A DNA stretch of 64,000 bases from an uncultured Ruminococcus sp. Its GTDB lineage: Bacteria; Bacillota; Clostridia; Lachnospirales; Lachnospiraceae. The translations under genes were made by a program, and so were the position numbers. The stretch covers positions 35,010 through 99,009 of the forward strand of contig CAMMBV010000004.1 of NCBI GenBank assembly GCA_946494335.1, read 5' to 3'. The notes under the pieces were generated by a model. That model was not told the origin of the DNA and searched no databases. It saw only the letters and a list, made by a program, of their open reading frames with translations. Every line of letters starts with the position of its first letter. Position 1 is the stretch's first letter. This document shows positions 54,409 to 63,964 of the stretch, one piece after another.

Positions 54409-55524
54409 ATGGACAGCAGAATCAAAAAACTTGCAGAAGGTCTGGTAAATTATTCCTGCAATGTGAAAGAAGGAGATAAGGTATATATCCATTATATCGG
54501 GAAAGACACAAAAGATCTGGCGCGTCAGCTGGTAAAGGAAGTCTATAAGGCAAAAGGAATTCCATTTGTACATTACACAGAGCCCCAGGTACAAAGAGAA
54601 GTACTGCTGCATGCAACAAAGGAGCAGATGGAGTTGATGGCAGAAGTGGACAGCCTGGAAATGTCCAAAATGGACTGTTATATCGGGGTGAGAGGAAGTG
54701 ACAATGTTTCGGAACTTTCCGATGTGCCTTCGGATCGCATGGCGCTTTATGATACCTATTATCAGACGCCGGTCCATCATGGAATCCGCGTGCCCAAAAC
54801 CAGATGGGTGGTGCTGCGCTATCCCAACGGGGCCATGGCCCAGCTTTCCGGAACCAGCGTGGAAGCCTTTGAAGATTTTTATTTTGAGGTATGTACGCTG
54901 GATTATTCCAGGATGAATGAAGCCATGAAACCCCTTATCGAATATATGAACCGCACCGATAAGGTGAGAATGATAGGACCGGGGACGGATCTTACCTTCT
55001 CCATCAAAGGGATTCCGGCCATTCCCTGCGCGGGCAATATGAATATACCGGACGGAGAAGTTTACACTGCGCCGGTGCGGAATTCGGTAAACGGGAAAAT
55101 TACCTACAATACCCCCTCTTTGTATAACGGGTTTACTTATGAGAACGTATGCCTGGAATTCAAGGACGGCAGAATCATCAATGCCACGGCCAATGATACC
55201 GCAAGAATCAATGAAGTCTTTGATACGGATGAGGGAGCAAGATATATCGGAGAATTTGCCATCGGGGTGAATCCCTATATCCTGGAGCCGATGAAAGACA
55301 TTCTTTTCGATGAGAAGATTTCAGGATCCATACATTTCACTCCCGGCAACTGCTATCAGGAAGCGCCCAATGGAAATGCATCCGCCATTCACTGGGATCT
55401 GGTATGGATTCAGCGTCCGGAGTACGGCGGAGGCGAAATCTATTTTGATGATGTTCTGGTGAGAAAAGACGGGAGATTCGTGGTGCCGGAACTGCTGTGC
55501 CTGAATCCGGAAAATTTAAAATAA
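54409..55524 (+). CDS. M29-family aminopeptidase
   Basis: 371 residues with the thermophilic metalloaminopeptidase pattern: KEGDKVYIHYIGKDTKDLARQLVKEVYKAKGIPFV in the N-terminal domain, and GTDLTFSIKGIPAIPCAGNMNIPDGEVYTAPV with the glutamate ligand region in the C-terminal domain. NYSP-like GNYCYQEAPNG (here NCYQEAPNGNAS) and SAIHWDLVWIQRPE near the end hold further ligand residues (HxDxV). Expected to release N-terminal residues from peptides in the cytoplasm. It starts 15 bases after the preceding gene. Confidence 0.88.
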   Translation: MDSRIKKLAEGLVNYSCNVKEGDKVYIHYIGKDTKDLARQLVKEVYKAKGIPFVHYTEPQVQREVLLHATKEQMELMAEVDSLEMSKMDCYIGVRGSDNVSELSDVPSDRMALYDTYYQTPVHHGIRVPKTRWVVLRYPNGAMAQLSGTSVEAFEDFYFEVCTLDYSRMNEAMKPLIEYMNRTDKVRMIGPGTDLTFSIKGIPAIPCAGNMNIPDGEVYTAPVRNSVNGKITYNTPSLYNGFTYENVCLEFKDGRIINATANDTARINEVFDTDEGARYIGEFAIGVNPYILEPMKDILFDEKISGSIHFTPGNCYQEAPNGNASAIHWDLVWIQRPEYGGGEIYFDDVLVRKDGRFVVPELLCLNPENLK

Positions 55525-55542
55525 GCGGCCCATAAGAAGCAG

Positions 55543-55600
55543 GAAACGCTGTAAAAACAGGAATAACCATATGTTTTACAGCGTTTCTTTTCTTTTTTAC
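55543..55600 (+). terminator. Terminator after the aminopeptidase gene
   Basis: Perfect 14-bp stem GAAACGCTGTAAAA / TTTTACAGCGTTTC with a 17-base loop, followed by TTTTCTTTTTTAC. Confidence 0.9.
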
Positions 55601-55669
55601 TTTTCAATGCAACAAATGAGGCCTGATCTGACACTGTATATATGAAATGCATTTCAAGGGGGTGGATAT

Positions 55670-56143
55670 ATGGACGAAAAAAGAGACAGAGATACGTTTA
55701 TCTCTCTGTATGAAACGGTATATCAGGATATGTACCGCTTTGCGTTTTATACGTTGAAAAACCGGCAGGACGCAGAGGATGTGGTACAGGATACGGCGGC
55801 TGACGCATACAGCGGTTTTGGAAAGCTTCGGGAACTGGGAGCATTCCGCGGGTGGATCTTTAAAATACTGTCCAACAAGTGCAGGCGGAAACTGAAAGAA
55901 TACATGACACAGCCGGCGGAGCTTTTGCAGGAGCTGAGTGTGCAGGAAGATCTGACAGAAAGGATACAGGTGAGAAATGCATTCTGGCAGCTGTCGGATG
56001 AAGAACGCCTCATCGTGTCCATGCACGTTTTCGCGGGCTATACGGGAAAGGAGATTGCACGAATTCTCCACAAAAAGGAAGGGACGGTTCGTTCCCGGGA
56101 AAGCCGTGCATTAAAAAAGATGGAACAAATGCTGGAAGAGTAG
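55670..56143 (+). CDS. ECF-type RNA polymerase sigma factor
   Basis: 157 residues. Region 2 is ETVYQDMYRFAFYTLKNRQDAEDVVQDTAADAYSGFGKL and region 4 is QLSDEERLIVSMHVFAGYTGKEIARILHKKEGTVRSRESRALKKM. No region 3, so it is an ECF factor. A TGCAAC element at about 55606 with AT-rich sequence upstream could be its own -35, but the -10 is unclear. The next gene, 13 bases later, encodes a membrane-anchored beta-propeller protein that could hold it inactive. Confidence 0.9.
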   Translation: MDEKRDRDTFISLYETVYQDMYRFAFYTLKNRQDAEDVVQDTAADAYSGFGKLRELGAFRGWIFKILSNKCRRKLKEYMTQPAELLQELSVQEDLTERIQVRNAFWQLSDEERLIVSMHVFAGYTGKEIARILHKKEGTVRSRESRALKKMEQMLEE

Positions 56144-56156
56144 GAGGGCGAATCAT

Positions 56157-58175
56157 ATGAAAGATTACAGTGTTTTAGAGAAAATAAAAAATTCCGCCGA
56201 TTCCTGTGAAATTCCGGAAAATATAAAGCCGGAGAATCTGAATCTTAATCGGCGGGAAGAGGCCGAAGAAACGAAACATAAAAAAACGGGACGCCGGTTG
56301 TGGCAGGCGGGCGCGGCGGCAGCGGCGCTGGTGCTGGTTCTGTCTCTTTCGTTTATAACGATGGGAAACCGGAATCATCAGGAGAACGACACCGCGGTTT
56401 TTGAAAGTACGGACGAGGGCGGCGCCAAAGAAAGCCGGGAAACGTCTTTGAAAGACGAAGGACAAAAAGAACTGAGCGATCTGTATGTGCAGGCGGAAAG
56501 TTACGATGAGGTTTATGAAAGACTGAAGGAAAATCAGTCCCAGGCAAAGTCGGGAACCCTGCTGGACGGCGGTATTGTTATGGAGGAAAAGACCGTGGAA
56601 GAGTCCGCCGCAGCATCAGATGCGGCGTCAGGCAGCGCGGCTTCCTACAACGGCGACTATTCACAGACCAACGTGCAGACGGAAGGTGTGGATGAGGGGG
56701 ATGTGGTAAAGACGGACGGAGAATATCTGTACATTATCCGGGAGGAACAGGATGTGCAGATTGTGAAGATCGACGGCGCAGCGATGGAAGAAACAGCAGT
56801 TATCCGGCCGGATGCCAATGCTTCGGAAAACAGCATCCTGGACATCTATCTGACGGAAGATACGCTTCAGATTATCTGTCAGCGGTACGACGCTCAGATG
56901 GAGGAGGACGGGGAAGACACTTACTATATGAATTACCGCGGCTTCACCAGTGTTTATACATATGATGTGAAGGACAGAAAAAATCCGGTTCTTACCGGGA
57001 CTGTGGAGCAGGAAGGAACGTATTATACCTCCCGCAAATCCGGGGAATACCTTTATCTGTTTACCAGCGTTTATCCCCAGGAAAGTCTGTCAACCCAGTA
57101 CAGCGTGCAGGACCCTCGAAACGGTATTATTCCCCTGGTAAATGGAGAAGCCGTTCCGGTGTCCGACATATATATTCCCGAAGATAAAGGTATGGGAGGA
57201 TCCGAATATATGCTGATCACCTCTGTGAATCAGGAGACGCCGGATCAGATTACTGATCAGAAAGCCATTATGGAATATGCCAGCCGCTTTTACGTGAGTA
57301 CGGAAAATATTTATCTGCAGCGGGAGAACTGGGATCAAAAAGACAACGTCCACACGGCCATCGCCAAATTCAGCTTTTCGGAGGGGAAAATCAAAGGCGA
57401 GAGCGCGGCGGTTGTGAGCGGTTCGGTGACAGATGATTTTGCCTCCAATGAATATGAAGGTTATCTGCGGGTGCTGACCACAGGCTGGAGAGGCGGAGAA
57501 GAGACCAACAGTGTTTATGTGCTGGACTCCGATTTGAAAATCGTGGGGAAAATTGAAGATCTGGCGGAAGGAGAATCTATTTATTCGGCCCGTTTTATGG
57601 GAAATACGGGGTACTTTGTGACGTACCGTCAGGTGGATCCTCTGTTTTCTGTGGATTTTTCCGATCCGGAGAATCCGAAGATACTGGGCGAGCTGAAGGT
57701 TACGGGATTTTCACAATATCTTCATTTTTACGGTGAGAACCGTCTTCTGGGAATCGGATGGGAGACGGATCCGGAAACGGGAGCCTACAAGGGACTGAAA
57801 CTGTCCATGTTTGATGTATCGGACCCTTCCGATGTGAAAGAAATCAATAAACTGGTGCTTAAGAATATAGATTATTTTCCGGGGGAATATAATTATAAGG
57901 CATTTACCGTCAGTCCGCAAAAGAATGTGATCGGCTTTCTGACGACCAGCTACGAGAGCAGCGGGACGGCGGTCAGCTATATGGTATTTTCCTATGATGA
58001 CGAGAACGGTTTTTCCGCTGGCCTGGCTTACAGTATGAAAGACGGCGGTTCGAATCAGGGAGAAGATACCAGGGGCGTTTACGCCGGCAGCACCTTTTAT
58101 GTGGCCGACGCAGACTGCATAACTGCCTTTGATATGGAAAATGGATATGAAAAAATCGGAGAACTGGAGGGGTAA
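56157..58175 (+). CDS. Membrane-anchored beta-propeller protein, candidate anti-sigma or sensor
   Basis: 672 residues. An N-terminal 55-residue cytoplasmic part (VLEKIKNSADSCEIPENIKP) precedes a single membrane helix (WQAGAAAAALVLVLSLSFITMG). The outer region has a linker and a beta-propeller domain of the secreted C-terminal type (NVQTEGVDEGDVVKTDGEYLYII, RNPVLTGTVEQEGTYYTSR-type repeats to ADCITAFDMENGY). TDGEYLYI is a hallmark of the Beta_propel family. Immediate coupling to an ECF sigma gene makes it a candidate anti-sigma/sensor; no zinc anti-sigma motif is seen, so this is inferred from arrangement only. Confidence 0.75.
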   Translation: MKDYSVLEKIKNSADSCEIPENIKPENLNLNRREEAEETKHKKTGRRLWQAGAAAAALVLVLSLSFITMGNRNHQENDTAVFESTDEGGAKESRETSLKDEGQKELSDLYVQAESYDEVYERLKENQSQAKSGTLLDGGIVMEEKTVEESAAASDAASGSAASYNGDYSQTNVQTEGVDEGDVVKTDGEYLYIIREEQDVQIVKIDGAAMEETAVIRPDANASENSILDIYLTEDTLQIICQRYDAQMEEDGEDTYYMNYRGFTSVYTYDVKDRKNPVLTGTVEQEGTYYTSRKSGEYLYLFTSVYPQESLSTQYSVQDPRNGIIPLVNGEAVPVSDIYIPEDKGMGGSEYMLITSVNQETPDQITDQKAIMEYASRFYVSTENIYLQRENWDQKDNVHTAIAKFSFSEGKIKGESAAVVSGSVTDDFASNEYEGYLRVLTTGWRGGEETNSVYVLDSDLKIVGKIEDLAEGESIYSARFMGNTGYFVTYRQVDPLFSVDFSDPENPKILGELKVTGFSQYLHFYGENRLLGIGWETDPETGAYKGLKLSMFDVSDPSDVKEINKLVLKNIDYFPGEYNYKAFTVSPQKNVIGFLTTSYESSGTAVSYMVFSYDDENGFSAGLAYSMKDGGSNQGEDTRGVYAGSTFYVADADCITAFDMENGYEKIGELEG

Positions 58176-58270
58176 ATGGGACATATCTGCCGCAGGTATC
58201 TTGAATCCGGGGAAAAAGCGTGTTAGAATTAAGCATTATGAGAAAAACTATGGAAACGGGAGATAAACAT

Positions 58271-59662
58271 ATGAAACTGACAACGATACGTGAAATTTAT
58301 AAACACAGGGAAGATTACCTGGATCAGGAGATTACTGTGGGGGGCTGGGTCCGCAGCGTACGCGATTCTAAGACCTTCGGCTTTATCGTTCTCCATGACG
58401 GAAGCTTTTTTGAAACGCTTCAGATTGTATATAATGACACTATGGATAATTTTGCAGAGGTGTCCAAATTAAATGTGGGAGCTGCCATTATCGTAAAAGG
58501 CACGCTGGTTGCCACACCGCAGGCAAAACAGCCTTTTGAGATCCAGGCATCACAGGTGACGGTGGAGGGAGCTTCCGCACCGGACTATCCTCTGCAGAAA
58601 AAACGCCACAGTCTGGAATATTTAAGAACCATCACCCATTTAAGACCCAGAACCAACACATTCCAGGCGGTTTTCCGGGTGCGTTCCCTTGTGGCCTACG
58701 CCATTCATAAATTTTTCCAGGAGAGAGGGTTTGTCTATGTACACACGCCGCTGATCACAGGCAGCGACTGTGAAGGCGCCGGGGAAATGTTCCGGGTCAC
58801 CACCCTTGATATGGAAAATCCCCCGAAGACGAAAGAGGGAAAGGTGGATTACTCCAAAGATTTCTTTGGCAAGGAGACAAATCTGACCGTAAGCGGCCAG
58901 TTAAACGGCGAAACCTATGCCCAGGCATTTCGGAATATCTATACCTTTGGCCCCACTTTCCGGGCGGAGAACTCCAATACCACCCGCCATGCGGCTGAGT
59001 TCTGGATGATAGAGCCGGAGATTGCCTTTGCGGATCTGAACGACAATATGGATCTGGCGGAAAGTATGCTGAAATACGTGATCCGCTACGTGCTGGAAGA
59101 GGCGCCGGAAGAGATGAATTTCTTTAATTCCTTTATCGACAAGGGGCTGCTGGACCGTCTGAATCATGTGCAAAATTCTGAATTTGCCCATGTGACTTAC
59201 ACAGAGGCTGTGGAAATTCTGGAAAAGAACAACGACAATTTTGAATATAAAGTGTCCTGGGGCGTTGACCTGCAGACGGAGCATGAGAGATATCTGACGG
59301 AAGAAGTATTTAAACGTCCCGTATTTGTGACCGACTATCCAAAGGAGATCAAAGCTTTCTATATGAAGCAGAACCCGGATGGAAAAACCGTGGCGGCCAT
59401 GGACTGCCTGGTTCCCGGTATCGGAGAAATTATCGGCGGAAGCCAGAGAGAAGACGACTACGATAAGCTGAAAAAACGGATGGAAGAGCTGGATTTGAAG
59501 GAAGAGGATTATAAATTCTATCTGGATCTGAGAAAATACGGCTCCACCCGTCACGCAGGTTTCGGTCTGGGCTTTGAGCGGTGCGTGATGTATCTGACCG
59601 GCATGGGAAATATCCGCGACGTGCTTCCCTTCCCGCGTACCGTAAATAACTGTGAGCTGTAA
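58271..59662 (+). CDS. asnS: Asparaginyl-tRNA synthetase
   Basis: Class II synthetase charging tRNA-Asn. 463 residues from the ATG at 58271 ([45 protein letters not shown]); the ORF-track start at 58220 adds an unsupported extension. The anticodon-binding OB fold is N-terminal. Motif 2 ([24 protein letters not shown]) and motif 3 ([15 protein letters not shown]) are intact, as is [18 protein letters not shown]. The next gene starts on the last base of its stop. Confidence 0.97.
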   Translation: MKLTTIREIYKHREDYLDQEITVGGWVRSVRDSKTFGFIVLHDGSFFETLQIVYNDTMDNFAEVSKLNVGAAIIVKGTLVATPQAKQPFEIQASQVTVEGASAPDYPLQKKRHSLEYLRTITHLRPRTNTFQAVFRVRSLVAYAIHKFFQERGFVYVHTPLITGSDCEGAGEMFRVTTLDMENPPKTKEGKVDYSKDFFGKETNLTVSGQLNGETYAQAFRNIYTFGPTFRAENSNTTRHAAEFWMIEPEIAFADLNDNMDLAESMLKYVIRYVLEEAPEEMNFFNSFIDKGLLDRLNHVQNSEFAHVTYTEAVEILEKNNDNFEYKVSWGVDLQTEHERYLTEEVFKRPVFVTDYPKEIKAFYMKQNPDGKTVAAMDCLVPGIGEIIGGSQREDDYDKLKKRMEELDLKEEDYKFYLDLRKYGSTRHAGFGLGFERCVMYLTGMGNIRDVLPFPRTVNNCEL

Positions 59663-60189
59663 TGGATTACAGATTTTTAACTGCACAGTTTTTGGCGTTT
59701 TTAGGAGCGGTGCTGTATTTCCTTTCCTACCAGTGCCAAAACAACCGCAAACTCTATGTGCTGCAGTTTTTTTCCTATGTATTTTATACCATACACTTTT
59801 TTCTGCTGGAAGCAAACATAGGCGGCATCAGCTATTTGCTGAATCTGGCCAGATCTCTTTTTCTTGCCAGCGGGTGGAAATTCGCACGAAGTAATAAAAT
59901 GTGCATAATTCTGTGTTCTCTTCAGATCCTTGTTGCAGCGGTAACCTGGGAAGGCTGGATATCCCTTCTTCCCACCTGTGCAAACATTGCAGTCACAATA
60001 GGAGGATATACGCACAACGCACGGAAAATCAGAATTGCGACAATGGTTTTTAATTCGCCGCTGTGGATCATTTACAATATGATAATCGGTTCCTGGGTTG
60101 GGGTTCTGGATGAACTGTGCAGCGAGATTTCAGCATTAATCTCAATTCGCAGATATGGCTGGAAGAATTTAGATAAGATCAGAGACTGA
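59662..60189 (+). CDS. YgjV-family inner membrane protein
   Basis: 175 residues with about six hydrophobic segments. The start TAQFLAFLGAVLYFLSYQCQNNRKLYVLQFFSYVFYTIHFFLL, the middle LVAAVTWEGWISLLPTCANIAVTIGGYT and WIIYNMIIGSWVGVLDELCSEISALISIRRY match the YgjV (Imp-YgjV) family, of unknown function. Its ATG overlaps the asnS stop (TAATG), so it is translated with asnS. A perfect terminator follows. Confidence 0.85.
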   Translation: MDYRFLTAQFLAFLGAVLYFLSYQCQNNRKLYVLQFFSYVFYTIHFFLLEANIGGISYLLNLARSLFLASGWKFARSNKMCIILCSLQILVAAVTWEGWISLLPTCANIAVTIGGYTHNARKIRIATMVFNSPLWIIYNMIIGSWVGVLDELCSEISALISIRRYGWKNLDKIRD

Positions 60190-60228
60190 TTTTGCTGTTG
60201 TTTTATGAACAGCTGTCTGACTCATATT

Positions 60229-60265
60229 ATGGGCGTACGTTTCAGTTAAAACGTACGCCCATTTG
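60229..60265. terminator. Terminator after the asnS operon
   Basis: Perfect 14-bp stem ATGGGCGTACGTTT / AAACGTACGCCCAT with loop CAGTTA, then TTGTTGTG. A smaller GCTGTT / AACAGC hairpin lies just upstream (60194-60213). Confidence 0.85.
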
Positions 60266-60285
60266 TTGTGAAAGGCGCCCCTGGC

Positions 60286-60314
60286 TTTACAAAGAACAGG
60301 AGACATGATATCAT
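60286..60314 (+). promoter_or_regulatory. Promoter for the SbcD-like operon
   Basis: TTTACA (60286-60291), 17 bases, TATCAT (60309-60314) with extended TG, 33 bases before the start codon. Confidence 0.65.
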
Positions 60315-60346
60315 AAACAAACAAATGTTTGGGAGGGCCGTTGTTT

Positions 60347-61399
60347 ATGGAGTTTATACATATAGCGGATGTACATCTGGGAGCGTCGCCGGATGCTGGT
60401 TTTCCCTGGAATGAGGAGCGGACCCGGGAGATATGGGACAGTTTTGGCAGGCTGATCGCTCTGATACGCCGGGAGCGGCCTGCACTTTTGCTGATAGCCG
60501 GGGATCTGTTTCACCGTCAGCCCCTGCGAAGGGAGTTAAAAGAGGTCAATTATCTTTTTTCCACCATACCGGATACTCAGGTGGTGATGATTGCGGGAAA
60601 TCATGATTATATCCGCCCTGATTCCTGGTATCTGAAATACCCCTGGGGGAAAAATGTAATCGGGCTTTGGGGAGAGCAGATGGAAAAAGTACATGTGCCC
60701 CAGGCCGATGCATGGATTTACGGGTTCAGCTATCACAGCAGAGAAATAAAGGAGGCCAGATACGACAGCCTTTTTCCAGGCAGAGAAATGGGAAACCATA
60801 TTCTTCTGGCCCATGGCGGAGATGAACAGCATATTCCCTTTCACAGGGAAAAGCTGACTGCCAGCGGCTTTGACTATATCGCGCTGGGGCACATTCACCG
60901 GCCGGGGATTGTGGCGGGAGACCATATCCGGTATTCCGGAGCTTTGGAGCCTCTGGATCGCAATGACATAGGAGTACACGGATTTGTCCGGGGCAGGCTG
61001 GAGGGCCGGAAAGTAACCACACAGTTTGTTCCCTGGGCCTGCCGTTCTTATATTCCCCTGGAAATACAGGTAACTCCGGAGACGGCACAGTTTTTTCTGG
61101 AGGAAGAGATTGAAAACCGGATAAAGGAGGCAGGTAAAGGCAATATTTTCAGTGTAAAACTAAAAGGTCTCCGGGACCCGCAGACAGTCTTTGACCTTGG
61201 AAGGATTCGCCGGATGGGCAATATCGTGGATGCGGCGGACGAAACCAGTCCGGATTATGATCTGGAACTGCTGGAAGAACAGTATGAAGGAAGTCTCATT
61301 GCTTCCTTTATCCGAAGATTCAAAGATGGTGATTCTCTGGAAAAAAAGGCCTTAAATTACGGACTGGAAGCTTTGCTGGAGGCGAAGAAGCATTTATGA
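60347..61399 (+). CDS. SbcD/Mre11-like DNA repair nuclease (YhaO type)
   Basis: 350 residues of the calcineurin-like phosphoesterase family. Metal motifs are HIADVHLGAS, LLIAGDLFHRQP, MIAGNHDYI, LLAHGGDE and IALGHIHRP. The C-terminal 150 residues form the capping domain. The ATG at 60347, ten bases after GGGAGG, is used; the ORF-track GTG/TTG start (60329) overlaps that site. It overlaps the ATPase gene by four bases, so the two proteins are probably an Mre11/Rad50-like pair as with YhaO-YhaN. Confidence 0.9.
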   Translation: MEFIHIADVHLGASPDAGFPWNEERTREIWDSFGRLIALIRRERPALLLIAGDLFHRQPLRRELKEVNYLFSTIPDTQVVMIAGNHDYIRPDSWYLKYPWGKNVIGLWGEQMEKVHVPQADAWIYGFSYHSREIKEARYDSLFPGREMGNHILLAHGGDEQHIPFHREKLTASGFDYIALGHIHRPGIVAGDHIRYSGALEPLDRNDIGVHGFVRGRLEGRKVTTQFVPWACRSYIPLEIQVTPETAQFFLEEEIENRIKEAGKGNIFSVKLKGLRDPQTVFDLGRIRRMGNIVDAADETSPDYDLELLEEQYEGSLIASFIRRFKDGDSLEKKALNYGLEALLEAKKHL

Positions 61400-62874
61400 A
61401 AATAAAAAGTCTGCATGTGAAAAATTTTGGAAAAATAAATAACGCCAGGTTTTCCTTCAAAGAAGGGATCAATCTTATCAGCGGGGAAAACGAGAGCGGA
61501 AAAACCACACTCCACACCTTTATCCATTCCATGTTCTACGGGATACGAAGGCTTCGGGGACGGGCGGCGGCCAACGACCGGTACAGCCGCTGCAGGCCCT
61601 GGATTAACAGCAGCTTTTATGCGGGAACATTGACCTTTGAAAGCGGCGGCAAAATTTTTCGCCTGGATCGGGATTTTCTGAAAGGGCAGGAAAAGGCGGA
61701 GCTGGTCTGTGAGTCAGACGGGGAAAAACTGAGCATTGAACAGGGAGACTTAAAGATGCTTCTGGGGAATGTCAGCGAAGCTGTCTTTGACAATACCGTA
61801 TCGGTTGGACAGATGAAGGTGAAAACGGATGAAAGTCTTCTTAGCGCTCTGCGCAGCTATATGGCTGTTTACGGGGAAAGTCAGGCGGCAGGGATTGACG
61901 TGGATGAAGCGCTGTACCGGCTGCGCCTGACGGGAAAAAATCTGGAAAAGCAGATCAGGGCGGAGCAGGAAAAGATCCAGGACAAGATAAAGAAACTGAA
62001 GGACCGGGAAGACTATATAGAGCAGGAGTGTGAGGAGCTGGCCAAAAAAGCAGAAGACGGCGGTATACAAAAAAGCAGCGAGGCAGGTTTCAAATTGAAA
62101 CGAAGGGCCGCTGTATCAGGAGCTGCTGCTGTGTTGGCCGGGCTCCTTGGGATATCAGGCGGATTTCCAGCAGCTGTGTATCCTGTGTTTTTCCTCTGTG
62201 CCCTTTTGGCGGCCGGGATCTGTGGATTCTGGATATGGAAGTTGGGAAAGAAGAAGGCAGGGGAAAGGAAACGAAAACAGCGCCAGCGTTGGGAGAAGGA
62301 ACAGCGGCAGCAGATCCTGGAAGAAAAGAACAGGGAGCTTTTTAATCTGAAAAATGAGATAGCGGAGCTTAAGGAGAGACTTGAAACGCCGCATCCCCTA
62401 AAGGAAGAGTGCCAGGCTCTTTTGCTGGCGGAGGAAGCCATCCGGTCGTTGTCTGCGAAAAAGCAGTCTCTTCTGGGAGGGGCTCTTCAGAAGAAGATGT
62501 CTGTGATTCTGTCTCAAATTACGGAAGGAAAATATACGGGAATTCATATATCGGAGAATTTTGAAATCGGAATCGATGCCCGGGACGCTTATGTCAATCC
62601 GGACCGGCTGAGCCGGGGGACGGTGGAACAGATTTATTTCGCCTTTCGCATGGCGGCTGGAGAGCTTCTCTGTCAGGAAGAATCCCTTCCTTTTCTGCTG
62701 GATGATGTTTTTGCCATGTATGATGAGAGACGGCTGGAAAATGTACTGCGCTGGCTGGCACAGTGCGGCCATCAGATTTTAATTTTTACCTGTCACAGAA
62801 GAGAAAAAATGCTGCTGGAAAAGCTGGGAATACCGTATCATGAAGTGAAATTGGAGGATCAGGTATGTTTATAA
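61396..62874 (+). CDS. Compact SbcC/Rad50-like ATPase (YhaN type) with membrane helices
   Basis: 492 residues. The N-terminal ATPase half has [20 protein letters not shown] and Walker [15 protein letters not shown]; the C-terminal half has the signature [24 protein letters not shown] and Walker [17 protein letters not shown]. SbcC proteins have about 1000 residues of coiled coil; here only short coils remain. Between them sit two hydrophobic segments (about residues 238-282, [15 protein letters not shown] and [17 protein letters not shown]) that look like transmembrane helices. It should pair with the nuclease encoded just before and overlaps the nfo gene by ten bases. Confidence 0.85.
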   Translation: MKIKSLHVKNFGKINNARFSFKEGINLISGENESGKTTLHTFIHSMFYGIRRLRGRAAANDRYSRCRPWINSSFYAGTLTFESGGKIFRLDRDFLKGQEKAELVCESDGEKLSIEQGDLKMLLGNVSEAVFDNTVSVGQMKVKTDESLLSALRSYMAVYGESQAAGIDVDEALYRLRLTGKNLEKQIRAEQEKIQDKIKKLKDREDYIEQECEELAKKAEDGGIQKSSEAGFKLKRRAAVSGAAAVLAGLLGISGGFPAAVYPVFFLCALLAAGICGFWIWKLGKKKAGERKRKQRQRWEKEQRQQILEEKNRELFNLKNEIAELKERLETPHPLKEECQALLLAEEAIRSLSAKKQSLLGGALQKKMSVILSQITEGKYTGIHISENFEIGIDARDAYVNPDRLSRGTVEQIYFAFRMAAGELLCQEESLPFLLDDVFAMYDERRLENVLRWLAQCGHQILIFTCHRREKMLLEKLGIPYHEVKLEDQVCL

Positions 62875-63698
62875 TAGGAAGTCATCTGTCGTCTGCAAAG
62901 GGGTTTTTGCATATGGGAAAGGAAGCGGTGCAAATCGGCGCCAATACGTTTCAGTTTTTTACCAGAAATCCCCGGGGCAGCAGGGCTAAAAAACTGGATG
63001 AAGAGGACGTGAGGGTTTTTTTGGATTTTGCCCGGAAAGCGTCTGTTCCAGTGGTGCTGGCCCATGCGCCTTATACGTTAAATCCCTGCTCCAAAGAAGA
63101 AAAGACACGGGAATTTGCCAGGATGACGCTGCAGGATGATCTGAACAGGATGGAGTATCTTCCTGGAAATCTGTATAATTTTCATCCGGGCAGCCATACA
63201 GGTCAGGGCGTAGAAAGAGGTATTGAGCTGATTGCAAAACTGTTAAATGAGATCCTGTGGCGGGAACAAAAAACCACGGTGCTTCTGGAAACCATGGCCG
63301 GCAAAGGTACAGAGGTTGGAAGCCGTTTTGAAGAACTCAGAATGATCCTGGACAGAGTTCACTGCCGGGATAAAATGGGAATATGTCTGGACACCTGTCA
63401 TGTGTACGATGCGGGCTATGATATTGTGAACGGTCTGGATGAGGTGCTGGAAGAGTTTGACCGGGTGATCGGTCTGGAAAATTTGAAAGCGATTCACCTT
63501 AACGACAGTAAAAACCCTATTGCAAGTCACAAGGACCGGCACGAGAAAATAGGAAAAGGCAGCATTGGAGAAAAGGCTTTTGAAAAGATTGTAAATCATC
63601 CGGCGCTTCGCGGTCTGCCTTTTTACCTGGAGACGCCCAACGAGCTGGAGGGATATGCAGGGGAAATTTCCATGCTGAAGGGATTTGTCCGTTCGTGA
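62865..63698 (+). CDS. nfo: Endonuclease IV
   Basis: AP endonuclease of base-excision repair, 277 residues. Typical segments: [75 protein letters not shown] and [26 protein letters not shown], which hold the zinc ligands. Length is normal. It starts within the SbcC-like gene, giving a three-gene DNA repair operon. Confidence 0.96.
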   Translation: MFIIGSHLSSAKGFLHMGKEAVQIGANTFQFFTRNPRGSRAKKLDEEDVRVFLDFARKASVPVVLAHAPYTLNPCSKEEKTREFARMTLQDDLNRMEYLPGNLYNFHPGSHTGQGVERGIELIAKLLNEILWREQKTTVLLETMAGKGTEVGSRFEELRMILDRVHCRDKMGICLDTCHVYDAGYDIVNGLDEVLEEFDRVIGLENLKAIHLNDSKNPIASHKDRHEKIGKGSIGEKAFEKIVNHPALRGLPFYLETPNELEGYAGEISMLKGFVRS

Positions 63699-63734
63699 CT
63701 GTAAAACCGTGGGAAACCGGGGGATGCAACCGGC

Positions 63735-63790
63735 GGTTGACAAGATTCAAAGCGCACTTGGTGGTTGTCAACCATAACTTCTGCTATACT
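63735..63790 (+). promoter_or_regulatory. Operator-like repeats and promoter before the HTH gene
   Basis: GGTTGACAA (63735-63743) is inverted-repeat partner of TTGTCAACC (63765-63773). The second copy lies in a nearly perfect palindrome TGGTTGTCAACCA (63762-63774). A TATACT -10 with TGC extension follows at 63785-63790. This is a typical setting for a dimeric regulator, perhaps the HTH protein itself. Confidence 0.5.
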
Positions 63791-63835
63791 GCATAGCGTA
63801 ACAGGAGGACATAAAAGTTTGGAGGAGAGTGTGTT

Positions 63836-63964
63836 ATGATATTGTCGGAAAAGATTATGATTTTAAGAAAGCAAAAAGGCTGGTCTCAGGAACAGCTGGC
63901 GGAACGGCTGGAGGTTTCCAGACAGGCGGTGTCAAAATGGGAATCGGGGGTTTCACTTAGATAA
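63836..63964 (+). pseudogene. HTH (XRE-family) regulator truncated at the window edge
   Basis: The frame reads [20 protein letters not shown], then [18 protein letters not shown], the complete start of an XRE-type regulator. The expected continuation (SVPDLEKL or similar) is replaced by VSLR and a stop at 63962-63964. The break is directly after TCGGGG, and the sequence to the window end does not look like regulator code. An insertion sequence or rearrangement joining here is possible. A natural 42-residue protein is unlikely. It has a strong GGAGG site and its own upstream operator. Confidence 0.65.
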
